Part shown: positions 11,940 through 22,724 of the stretch, one piece after another | Layout: every line of letters starts with the position of its first letter | How positions within the stretch are numbered: the stretch's first letter is position 1 | Assembly (NCBI GenBank): GCA_021234155.1 | Contig: JAJEKV010000008.1 | Span: forward strand, 8,770,445 to 8,834,444 | Source: Isoetes taiwanensis | Taxonomy: Eukaryota; Streptophyta; Lycopodiopsida; Isoetales; Isoetaceae | DNA length: 64,000 bases | Direction: 5' to 3' | The notes under the pieces: model-generated | What the model saw: the letters and a program-made list of their open reading frames with translations, nothing else | Database searches by the model: none | What the model was told of the DNA's origin: nothing | Made by a program: the position numbers and the translations under genes

Positions 11940-13009
11940 CCTTAACACATTGGTTCGAGGGTTTACTATTCAGGGGAGCTTAGGGGCACCCGAATGAGAG
12001 TTTGAAGGAATTTCGTGCTTTTTTAGGGATTCCGCCGGAAGCAGGGGCACAGGACTGGGAGTGAAGATTGTGCAGCAGTCTGAAGGCGCCAGAATGAAGT
12101 AGGGGCCGGAATCTGTGAAAACTCTTCTGAATGGCAAGAATCATGGGCAAATGCAGCAAATGCAAGAATAATGTGGCAAGAATCAAGGGTTGTATGCAGC
12201 AAATGCAGGGGTGCTGAAGCAGGGGCGCCGGAAGCCTCTTCTGGTTGCTGCCATAGCTCAGCTTGGAATGGAACTGCCATAGCTGGCTCGAATGTCAAGC
12301 TTCCTACTCCAGAAACTTCTGAAAACCATCGATCTGCGATAACACGCAAGGATGTTATAAAGAATTGCTGTAACACCCTAGGATGTTACAAAAAACAGAG
12401 TGAAATAGAGTAGAAATTTCGGGCCAGTGGAATGTTACTAAGTGGTAATAGCACTGGAATCAACGGCTGAGATTCAATCTCAGCCTGTAAACCTGAGAAC
12501 CAATGTGTTAAGGTTTGTGACTTCTTTTAAGGAAGTAGGGGAGAACCTCATTGGACGGCTTTGGATCTTGTCTTCTTCCATATGATGTTTCATGTTCTCG
12601 TGCACATTGCTAGGGCAACCCCTCATGTTGTTCAATGCCCATATGCCCACATATTGTCAAATTCATAGTCACGAATGCACTGGTGAAATGAGCTATTATC
12701 TCAGGGCAAGTAATTGAAGGGGACCTCACTGTACGTTGATCATGCCCTCACAGCGATGCAACAGGAATCCCGTAGGAAAGAGTTGGCCTGACTAAAGAAC
12801 ATTTGATGCAGGGAGGGCTGCCACAGTAGTCCAGGGCAAGATGCAGGTCTTCCAACTGACAAACTGGTATGATTTAAGAAATTGGCGATCTATAAACATC
12901 TTAAAATCATTGAATATATAGGATGATAGAAAAACATGGAGCATTTGCTATAGTATAGCAGTAATCGCCCACCGGTTCCACTTTCGAAGCGCTGTATTGG
13001 CAAAACTAC
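11940..13009. other. Intergenic, no gene recognised
   Basis: No supported gene. Short frames at 11,980-12,376 (minus) and 12,171-12,413 (plus) have no recognisable motif. The stretch ends at the 7-bp direct repeat that flanks the TIR element. Confidence 0.4.
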
Positions 13010-13016
13010 AAATACT

Positions 13017-13493
13017 GGGAAGACCGTATATATCATCCGGGATGTGGTTAATCCGGACACCCGTTATCAGCCATTGTGGTTAATCCGGACGCTGCGCAGT
13101 TTGAAGCCCAAAAACCAACTGTTTTTGCCCTTTTTTTGATCGATTCTGCTCTATTTCGCCTTAAATCTCTTTCTCTCTTCATCAATCTAGCATAAACGGG
13201 GTATACAAAGCGATTGGCATGCTTTTTAAAGCGGATCAAACCGCCCACGGAGCAGCAAGAGTGATCTGATCAAAATTTCTGCCCCCGCCGCACAGTTCTA
13301 CGCTTGGTTTTTTGTCCGGATTAACCACTTTTTGTCCGGATTAACCATTTGGCTGATATCGAATGTCCGGATTAACCACCCTGGCTGATATCGGATGTCC
13401 GGATTAACCACCCTGGCTGATACCGGATGTCCGGATTAACCACTCTGTTTTGTCCGGAAAAACCACATCCCGGATGATATATACGGAGTTCCC
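13017..13493. mobile_element. Non-autonomous TIR DNA transposon with target-site duplication
   Basis: A complete small DNA transposon of 477 bp. The terminal inverted repeats are about 33 bp. They begin GGGAA, then have two mismatches, then 26 bp (13,024-13,049 against 13,461-13,486) that are perfect inverse copies. The direct repeat AAATACT lies exactly outside both ends (13,010-13,016 and 13,494-13,500). The flanking identity can be read as up to 10 bp (CAAATACTGG) with a slightly different boundary. Subterminal copies of GTCCGGATTAACCA are arrayed on the right arm (five plus one degenerate, 13,314-13,470) and inverted on the left arm (two). There is no transposase. A 7-10-bp duplication with long TIRs is closest to Mutator- or hAT-like elements. 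The superfamily is uncertain. Confidence 0.85.
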
Positions 13494-13665
13494 AAATACT
13501 GGCTTAACTGGCTGAGATCATCACTGGTAAAGTGCAGTCTCTATTCAAAGAATTCATAATAACTTGTAAAGGTATAGAAATTGATTCTATATAAAGGATC
13601 TGTAAATGGATTTGCTTTCGTCTCTTTGTAGCACGTCTAATAGATTTACTGGCTGCTGCAACTGA

Positions 13666-14899
13666 TTGTCTACCTACCTCCGTAGAATACCGTTGAGCTC
13701 CGTCTTAACTGGTACACATCCCTCAGTTTATGGTCTAAACAAAGGCAGCATCAATCTTATTACTTCAGGTTGGAGCACACTTTCATCCCTGGCTTCTAAC
13801 GTAGATTCATCAAAATTTCACAATTTAGAAAGGATGAGAGAGGCTTTGAATTCCTTTGATAGACAAAATACTCGAATAGGAACAGATACCTGTGCATCTC
13901 TCTTACAAGGTTGTGTAAAGACAAAGTGTTTGACAGAGGGTCGTAGGGTGCATAATCTTATTGTTGAAAATCGTCTTCAGAATAATAGATTTTGGGAGAC
14001 CTTCTGATTAATATGTATGCAAAATGTGGAAGTCTATTAGAAGCACGGTCTTTGTTTGATAATCTTTCTAAGAGAAGTGTATTTCTGTGGACTTCTCTAA
14101 TTGCCGCATATGTTCATCGAGGACAAGGAAGAGAGGCTCTTCGTCGTTTCAAACAAATGCAACAAGAGGGAGTGGAACCAGATAAGTTTACATTTACTAG
14201 CATCGTGAGTGCATATTCAAGCCCATCAGACTTAGAAGATGGTAGAAGGATTTATGCTCAAATTTCTGACAGTGGGTATGATGATGATGTGGTTTTGGGA
14301 AATGCCATTATAACAATGTATGGAAAATGTGCAGCACAGATGATGCATTGAAGGTTTTCTAACAATGGCCAATCGAGATGTTATTACATGGAACAATGTG
14401 ATTATTGCCCATGGACAATCTGTACGTAGGAAGGATGCTCATAAACTTTTTCGGGAAATAATTATTAAAGGAGCCAGTCCAAACGAATTCACATTTTCCA
14501 GCATCCTTCATGCATGTTGTGGTATTGAAGATAAAGTAGAAAGTAAATTGATTTATGCTCGAGCAATAGACAAGGGATATGTCTCTGATATTGTGGTTGG
14601 GAATGCCCTTGTTAATATGTATAGCTAATGCAAGAGTTTAGAAGTTGCACGCAGAGTATCTGACAGTAAGTGTGAGCGAAATTTGGTTTCATGCCATTAT
14701 TTCTGCATGTGCTCAGCATGGATGTGGCAAAGATTCCCTTGAATTATTTTCACGACTCCAAGAAAGTGGCTGTCGGATGGGCATATTTGCCCTTTATTCC
14801 TTGATGTGGACCGTACATAGCGATCCTCGTTTGTGGGGTATGCCTGTACAAATTTTTAGATACTGTATATTGAGGTTTGCAAAATACTATAAGATTTGA
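13666..14899 (+). pseudogene. PPR protein (PLS type), N-terminal half, frameshifted
   Basis: An RNA-binding organellar PPR protein by family. The likely N-terminus at 13,666 is Ser/Leu-rich and could be an organelle transit peptide. PPR motifs follow: TCASLLQGCVKTKCL with GRRVHNLI; LLINMYAKCGSLLEARSLF; VFLWTSLIAAYVHRGQGREAL; PDKFTFTSIVSAY; NAIITMYGKC; VITWNNVIIAHGQ; PNEFTFSSILHACC; and NALVNMYS. The frame is broken near 13,990 (NRF/LGDLLINMY), near 14,345, by a stop at 14,626-14,628 within the motif (MYS-stop-CKSLEVAR), and again by about 14,650. After about 14,780 (LELFSRLQESGC) PPR similarity ends abruptly. It is a pseudogene unless these are assembly errors, which is unlikely because the carrier gene in this window reads through cleanly. 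It may be the 5' half of the PPR segment at 17,459. Confidence 0.85.
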
Positions 14900-17458
14900 A
14901 AGAATGTACTTAATAGTGTTAATTTTGTACATGTATTATAAATTTTTAGGGGCTCTCGCTGCCCTACGTAACCCCCCGTGTGAATATGCACCCAAACCAA
15001 AGGGGGTTTTAGGGGGATTTTAATTTAAATTCGTTGGATGCAATGGTTTGTGTCAATAATATTAATGATTGTGTGTTGATTATTATATTGAAAAAATTTT
15101 TGGGCCCTTCGGGCCCTAACTAAAGCAAACATAGAAAAACTTTTTGTGCTTTTTGTGTATTGGTTACTACAGTGATAATATGCACTTGAGAAATTATTTC
15201 CTTCTAGCTTGTTAGCACGTCCGAGGAGATCCATATTACTTGAGAAATTATTTCCTTCTAGCTTGTTAGCACGTCCGAGGAGATCCATATTATTTTAATA
15301 TAATAGTGGAGTCTCCAAACTAAACATATTTGTAAATTATGCACTTGAACAATTATATTAAACTACCATTTCATTGTGTCTAATAATAAAGCAACTGCCT
15401 GTACAATAACCTCTCCAACTTGTTTGCTCATGAGAAACTTTTGTAGCTTGTTGCAAAGCAATAAATGTGCCAATGTTTTATCTGATTGTCAACACAACAG
15501 TAGCTTTCACATTCTAATAGAGTTAAAAAATTAAAAGCCACGCAAATATTGGTTGAATTCCTGCCAAACAATGTGTGAACAATGAAATAAAAGAAATGAA
15601 TAACAATATTAAGAGATCTCAAAAATGGTGAAACACACAAATCTTACCTTCAGCATGACAATAGCATCGATCTAGGTCTCCACCATAGGTCCACCATAGG
15701 TGCCCAATGTTCTACAATTTCATACCACCATCCATAATGATGGCAAATGAAAGAATCGAAACTTAAGGTTTTACCAAAGCACTTGCAAAGTAATTGTGTG
15801 CAATAGCTTGCCATATGAAAACAACTTGCTTTGCATGCCAATCGCACTTGACCACCTAAATTTCCTCAAATATGTTTGAGCTTGCTCTTGTGTTGCACAA
15901 CCCGCAAAGCTTAAAACTTCCTAACCCAGTGCCGACTGCCATTTGCAGAAGACGATTTGCCGCTTGAAGAGCTTGAATCCCTGGCCTTGTGCATTTGATT
16001 AGGAGAATCATGGTGTGCATTTGATCAGGAGAAGCATAGCCCGATCGCATTACTCTGACCGATGATGATAGCAGAAGAGCGAAGTCAAGTCCCAGTTACT
16101 TAAACAAACAAACTTTTCTGCGCTCCCAAGAATTGAAGACAAGCTCCCAAGAATTGAAGACAAATGTTTGCAATAACAAAGGTGGATTAGGCACCATTGC
16201 ACCAAGTCCAATGAAGCCTACTTTAGAATGGGCCATGTCGATTCACCTATGCAGGTCAAAGAATGTCATTCACACAATAAATTCACACTGGGCACTTTAA
16301 ATTCACACAATAAGATGTACTCTTCGTTTACCCATTATAGTTAAAACCCATTATAGTTAAAAATCACCTGGAGAATGCATGCTTCACAAGTCTGAATTTG
16401 CTTTGGAATAAGCGAACAGAAACCAAATAGCTAACCTTTCCTTTCAATTCCGGTGAGGAAATCCATCGCTCCAAACACTACTCTGTGTCTTTGGCAAGGA
16501 TAAAACCAGCTAATTCCAGGATAAAACCAGGCTAATTCGGTTGAAGATATGGGAAAATCCATCGCCCCCATCGTAAAAAAGGGCTGAGCTTCTTCTTTGC
16601 AATAGTAGTGTTTGATCCAGAAAACGGTGGCCCTAGACCTGGCCCATCGATCTGGGGGCTCAAATTAAAAACAAGAGGCAAAGATTCCTAGGCCTTTCTT
16701 TGTACTGTGCTACTCACATAATGTTGGCCTAATCTGATTCGGCAATTGTTGATTCTATTTTTGGTGGCATTTGTGACCCCATGTGCCGGTGTCTTATATT
16801 CACGGCTTCTTCTGTTCTACTCAAAATTGCAAAGCTAGCAAAACAAAATCATACCTGTGTTGTGCTCTCGTTTATACCAGATCCGCCCTGATCATGATCT
16901 TTCCTTTCAAAGAAGCTCAAAGGAAAAGTTCCAAGGAAAAAGATCCGATGCCCTAAACCCCCCTATGAACAAAGAACCCCATGCTGACCAAAAGGGCCTG
17001 TGAATCCGACCTGAACTAAATTATTTCATATCTGCTGCTGGCCGAAAAACCCTTGTGCTAAATTTCGATCTGATGCCAGGAAGGAGTCGGCATGGTTTGT
17101 GTATTGGGCGGGATGGAGATCCCTGTATTCAGGCACTTGTGCTGGTGCAGTCCTGCTGCCACTGCTGAAGTCTGGATGCTGGATGCTAGAGACAATCTGG
17201 ATGCTCGAATGTTGATCCTGAGGCCGGCCTGTCTACCTGCGTGATGCTGAAGAAGATGATCAAGTTCCCACATATAACCCTAAAATGGGTTATCTCGAGC
17301 CTTGCATGTAGGGCAAAATCTGATACAATAATAAAAATACAATATAATAACGAAATATACGATATATTTTTCTAAACCATTGGATATGGGCATTAAAATT
17401 AGTTCAAACGTATGTGCACTCTAGATATACTAATTAGTATGCCTCATCAAATACATTC
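14900..17458. other. Non-PPR stretch between the two PPR halves; short tandem repeats
   Basis: About 2.6 kb without a supported gene. It holds a tandem duplication at 15,184-15,291 and a smaller one near 16,127-16,165 (CTCCCAAGAATTGAAGACA twice). Minus-strand frames (15,428-16,050 and 17,058-17,273) show no domain. Because PPR motifs stop on the left and resume on the right, this could be an insertion in a former single PPR gene. No terminal repeats or target duplication were identified. Confidence 0.4.
15184..15291. repeat. 54-bp tandem duplication
   Basis: Two adjacent identical 54-bp units, 15,184-15,237 and 15,238-15,291. Each begins ACTTGAGAAATTATTTCC and ends GATCCATATT. Perfect identity indicates a recent duplication. 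No coding meaning is evident. Confidence 0.9.
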
Positions 17459-18760
17459 ATGAAATCATATAAAAACCTTAGGAAAAACAGTATAAAAATA
17501 CAAAAGAAACCCCCTGTTATTATGCTACATATTCTTAATGCATATGCTACTCCAACTCTTATAGATCAGGGTAAGGTAATGCATGCCTATATCATTGGTA
17601 GTGGTTATGAAACAGAGTTTATTGTCAAAACTTCTCTTTTAATAATGTATGGCAAGCGTGGCAGGCTTAAGGATGCTGATAAAAGGTTTCAGAAGATGCC
17701 GAAAAGGGATGATGTGTCATGGAATGCCATAATTGCAGCAAATGCACAACATGGAAATGGAAACTTGGCTTTTGAACTCTACCAGCAGATGCAAAAGGAG
17801 GGCATTAAACCAAATGAGTTCACTTTTGTTAGCGTCATAGATGCATGTGCATCTTTGGCAGCTATAAAAGAGGGGATGGAGGTTCATGCTCAGATACTTG
17901 ACACTGAATTACATGCAAGTATTCTGATTGAAAATGCACTTATCAACTTTTATGGGAAGTGTGGGAATGTGAAAGATGCTAAAGGAAGTTTTTAACGAAA
18001 TGCCGAAGCAGAATATTGTTGCATGGACTGCAATGATAATAGCCGCATACGCACAATATGGTCGTGGTAGGGAAGCTCTCAATTTCTTTAGGCAAATGCA
18101 CGAAGAAAGCTTGACACCAAATAAAGTAACTTTTGTAAGCCTTCTTTTTGCTTGCAGTCGTGCTAATTTATTTGATGTGGGTTGTCATTACTTTATTTTG
18201 ATGAATGAGGTTGGTACCGTTGAGGCAATGGCTGGTTGTGTTATAGATCTTCTTGGACAATTCGGGTGGCTCGATACATCCTTGGACATTATCAACAGCA
18301 TGCCACTTGAACCTGATCCTCTCATTTGGGCAACCTTGCTTGGGGCATGCAGATTTCATTCCAAAATCACAGGGGCAGAATGTGCTGCTTATCATGTTAT
18401 TAGTCTGGATCCGCATAACCCTTTACCGTATGTTCTGTTAGCGAACATGTATGCCGAGGCAGGGCGATATGAAGATCTAATGAAGATGAAGAAAGTGATG
18501 GCAGACAATGGATTTAAGGGACAACTGGCTGCAGTTCAATTAAATGATAATGTGTGCTTGTTCTACTCAGATAATTCCTCGCGCTCAAGGGTGCAAGAGA
18601 TTCCATGCTAAATTAGAAAAAATGATGTTAAAATTAGAAAGGCAGGCTATAAGCCAAAAAAGCAGAGTTTGCATTGTATGAATTGGAGCACAATGAAGGA
18701 TACATTTGTGACTTCTTTGTGCATTAACGAAGTAAAAAGAATGTTGAATCCTTCTTATAA
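17459..18760 (+). pseudogene. PPR protein (PLS type with E-domain remnant), C-terminal half, frameshifted
   Basis: Shows consecutive PPR motifs: HILNAYATPTLIDQGKVMHA; TSLLIMYGKRGRLKDADKRF; VSWNAIIAANAQHGNGNLAF; PNEFTFVSVIDACASLAAI; NALINFYGKCGNVKDAK; a frameshift at 17,976-17,995; EVFNEMPKQNIVAWTAMI; and PNKVTFVSLLFACSRANL. It then has the typical E-domain start with MPLEPDPLIWATLLGACR and LLANMYAEAGRYEDLMKM. The frame stops at 18,611. A decayed E-motif tail can still be traced in other frames to about 18,727 (IRKAGYKPKK, then ELEHNEGYICDFFVH). No DYW deaminase domain is present. There is no clear start codon of its own: the first motif is entered mid-repeat after sequence that is not PPR-like. 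This supports it being the 3' part of the gene at 13,666. Inferred role is organellar RNA processing; now probably dead. Confidence 0.82.
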
Positions 18761-19199
18761 TTCATTTTGCACTTAGCCCCTCTTGTGTGCTACAAAAGAC
18801 AGCCAGTTGAATTTGCTATCATTTTGAGCTCCCTAAACAATAGAGCCAACAAACAGGTGAAAACGCTGATATATAAGGCCCAAATCTAATTTGACAGACA
18901 ATAATAGGACAAGATAGCCATATAAAAAGGCAATGAAACAACCTAGGAATATCCAAATTAACCATTGTACAACTCATTCATATGAGGGCGGGCAATTGTG
19001 AAAGTAAGATGCCAGTCCTTGTCCAAGAATATAACCTTTTAGTAAACCAATATGGAAGAATTCCATGGTAGATATCGTCCTATGTGCGTGATTAATATCT
19101 TGCTCATTATTTATTTGTTTAATGGAGCAATCCCTATTTTAAAATTTATAAACATCTGCATAAACGCAAGAATAAGGGAGTACTAATATAACAAATCAA
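18761..19199. other. Intergenic, no gene seen
   Basis: AT-rich sequence after the PPR remnant with no supported frame or RNA gene. Copia 2 protease-like sequence starts just downstream. Confidence 0.5.
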
Positions 19200-22100
19200 G
19201 GTTTCATTTATTTTGTGTACTCTTGTTGGCATAGGTGCTACTTTATATTTATTTTGTGTACTTTTGTTGGCATAGGTGCTACTCAACACATGGTATTTGA
19301 GAAATCTTTGCTTATAAATTATCATCCTTTGCGTGTTTTGAAGTATGTTTATGTGATGATAGTCGCCAACAAATTCTTGGAATTGGTGATCTGCCATTAC
19401 AAGCTCGTTCATGGATTCATTTTCTCCGTGGTGTATTACATGTACCTGCCTTACATCGTCACTCACTTTCAGTTTCTCGCTTAACTGAGGTTGGGATTCA
19501 TATTTACTTTGATGAACTCTTTTGTTATCTTGTAAAAGATGGCTTGATTCTGGTACTGGTATGCGTCATCACAATCTATATGAGTATAAGATCACAGATA
19601 ATCTAATTTATGCACTTACTGTAAGACATCCTGATGGAGATTTGTGGCATGGACATTTTTGTCATGCGTCTTTTCCAGTCTTGTTGCATATGAAAAAACA
19701 TGGTGTTGTGCATGGTTTTTCGATGGATTCAAGAGCGTTATTAGCGCTTTGTGAAGCATGTGTACTTGGTAAACCTTGTAGGAGTCCTTTTAATCATGTT
19801 GCTCCTCGTGCATCAACTATCTTAGAGTTGGCTCATATGGATCTCTGTGGGCCTTTACCACGGTCACTTGGTGGTGCCATTTATTTTCTACTGATAATTG
19901 ATGATTATTCACGTTATTGTTTCATCTATGCACTTAAGACGAAACTTGAAGTTTTTGCTACATTTTGCAAATGGAAAGCCATGGTGGAATTACAAAAGGA
20001 AAAGACTTTAAAAAGTATCCACAGTGACAACGGTGGTAAATTCAAAAATAACGAGTTTGATTCTTTTTGTGCTCATGCTGGTATTTTGCGAGAGTATACC
20101 GTTCCTCATACACCACAACATAATGGGATTGCTGAACGTAAAAACAGAACTGTTTTAAATGCTATTCGAAGTATGTTACTTCATTCTGATTTAGATGTAA
20201 AGTTTTGGGCTGAAGCAACAAGTACAACAGTTTATGTTCAGAATTGTATATCTTCCTCTTCTGTTGATGGTTTTATACCATTTGAGGTATGGCATGGAAA
20301 AAAGCCTACGATTGAACATTTTAAAGTATTTGGATCTCCGGCTTATGCTTATATGACAAAGGAGAAACGGAGCCAGTTGCTCAAAAGGTTGTCTTTTTAG
20401 GTTATGCTGATAATGCTATTTGATTTGGTTTCTGGAAAGGTTGTGTTATGGCGCTATAGAGATACTGTTGTTAATGAAAATCTTATGATCCAATCTCCTT
20501 CGCAATCTAATGATCATGATGTTCTATCAAATTTTCATGAGTATTCTGATGCAAATATTTTCAATGAGAGTGATATTGAGAAAGTACCATCACATCAATC
20601 TTCTACTTTACCTGATATCTCGGATTTACTTGATAGTGTTGGAGGAGAGTATGAGGATTCTGATCAGTTACATGAGAATATTATTTCATTAGATGATCAT
20701 CACACTATATCACCTGAAGATAATTCTGCACAATCATCTAGAGTTATGTCTCAACAAGAATTTCATGATACTCGTATGACGTCCCCCAGTTACTTTGCGT
20801 GATTATTATACTTTTGTGTATGTTACTGAGCCTGTTACTATTCATGATGCTCTAAATTCTGATGAACGTGAACATTGGCAACAAGCAATGGATGCTGAAT
20901 ATCATTCTTTGATAAGTAAAGGCATTTGGGACTTAGTATCTCGTCCTTCTGGTCGTCAAGCTATAAAATGTAAGTGGGTTTTTTGAGTTAAAACTAAAGC
21001 AGATGGTACTTTTGACAGATTTAAAGCAAGGTTGGTTGCAAAAGGGTTTTCTCAAATTGCTGGAGTTGATTATCATGAAACATTCTCGCCTGTAGTGCAT
21101 CTTGCAACTGTGCGTGCTTTGTTAGCATTTGCAGTTAATCATAATCTCTATATTCATCAAATGGATGTTAGAACAATATTTCTAAATGGAGATCTTACTG
21201 AAGATATTTATATGGCACAACCTGATGGTTATAAGGTTACAGGTCAAGCGAATTTGGTTTGCAAATTAAGGAAAGCTCTGCATGGTTTAAAACAAGCATC
21301 ACGTGCTTGGTATAAGAAGATGCATGCATTTCTTATTTCTGATGGCTACTTACCCACTACCGCTGATGCAAATTTTTATTATAAAAAGGTTGGTGTTGTC
21401 TTCACTTTCATTGCGCTTTATGTTGATGACACTATTTTGGTATCGAATGATCTTCCGTTTCTTAATAAGTGGAAGGCCAACCTTGGAGCTGCGTTTGATA
21501 TGGTTGATCTTGGCTCTATCAAATCTTGTCTTGGACTTCAAATAGAGCGTCAAGAAGGTTGCATAAGATTGAGTCAAAGAAAATATATTTCTGAGTTACT
21601 TGATAAATATGACATGACTAATGCTAAACCTCAGTTAACACCACTGGGGCCTAATGTTAAGTTGACTAAGCAGATGTGTCCTACTTGATATGGCTAACTA
21701 TCCATATGCAAGTCTTGTTGGTGCTCTAATGTACTTAACACATGTTACGAGACCAGATATAAGTTATGTTGTTAACACATTGGGACAATTTATGTCTAAT
21801 CCAGGGCGTCAGTATTGGAATGCAGCTAAACGAGTTCTTCGCTATCTTAAAGTCACTATAAATTATGCTTTGACATATGCTCGTCAAGATATATAGGTTC
21901 TGATGGTTCATAGTTGGTTGGTTATACTGATGCTAATTGGGGAGGTTGCCCTGACACTTTTCGTTCCACAAATGCGCATGTTTCTTTATAGATCATTCTT
22001 TGATATCTTGGTACAGTAAGAAACAACATTGTGTTGTGTTGTGTTGCAGCTCGTATGGCAAGTAGAGAGTTGATATGGTTGCGACGTCTACCTAAATCTT

Positions 22101-22574
22101 TTCAGCAGGTTTTGATCAGCCCAACAGTTTTATATTGTGATAATCAAAGTGCTATTTAGTTGACTAAGGATGAGGTTTTTCATTCTAAATCTAAGCATAT
22201 TGAGATTCATTATCACTACATTAAATTGGAAGTCAAGAAGGAGACAATTGTGTTACAGTATTGTCCTACAGATAGCAGATATATTTACTAAAGCATTATC
22301 TACGACCAAACATGAAGATTTTACTAGTCAGTTACGGCTTCTTACTTCTTCTTCTACTTAGTTTTGTTTTGAAGGGTGCCACGGTTTTTCCTTTTGATTC
22401 CCACAAAAGGTTTTTTAACACGGGCACATGACCAAGGTTGCAAGGGGATCCTTGATCACCTTCTGAGTAATTGTATATGATGATGAGGCGCTTGGCGCAT
22501 GGTATCTACATATGACATTTTATATATTGTATTTTTTGTTCTCTTTTATTGAGAGGCCAATGTTGCAAGGGGGG
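19200..22574 (+). mobile_element. Ty1/copia retrotransposon 2, degenerate pol
   Basis: The plus strand carries, in order: a decayed protease end (GATQHM near 19,280, LPLQARS near 19,395 and LHVPALHRHSLSVSRL near 19,440); GAG-pre-integrase (LWHGHFCHASF, CEACVLGKPC); the integrase core with its acidic positions (HMDLCGPLP, HSDNGGKF, GIAERKN) in 19,522-20,400; an acidic linker (20,404-20,802); RT (AIKCKWVF near 20,965, HQMDVRTIFLNGDL, YVDDTILVS near 21,420); and RNase H remnants (GYTDANWGGCPDT, HSKSKHIEIHYHYI). Breaks include a frameshift near 20,370, stops near 20,984, 21,687, 21,895 and 22,158, and several indels in RNase H. It is more decayed than copia 1. No gag or 5' LTR was found. A 40-bp imperfect tandem duplication (about 19,210-19,290) lies at the 5' edge. 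Confidence 0.92.
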
Positions 22575-22724
22575 TGTTGGGATGCCACGTTGGGCTCTCA
22601 TCTAAACTTGGCTCTTCCAAGCTTGGACATGCCTTTTCCATACTTGGACATGCCTTTAGGCATGCCCTTTTTCTATGTACTTATATAAGTGCTCATATTC
22701 AATACATTGCTTGAGTCTTTGGGA
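22575..22724 (+). repeat. 3' LTR of copia 2, truncated by LINE B
   Basis: Begins TGTTGGGATGCC directly after a purine tract (GCAAGGGGGG). It contains a TATA-like ACTTATATAAGTG near 22,680. The expected TTCAACA-like end is absent: sequence changes to LINE B around 22,725, so the LTR is interrupted or truncated there. The exact junction is uncertain by about 15 bp. Confidence 0.65.
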
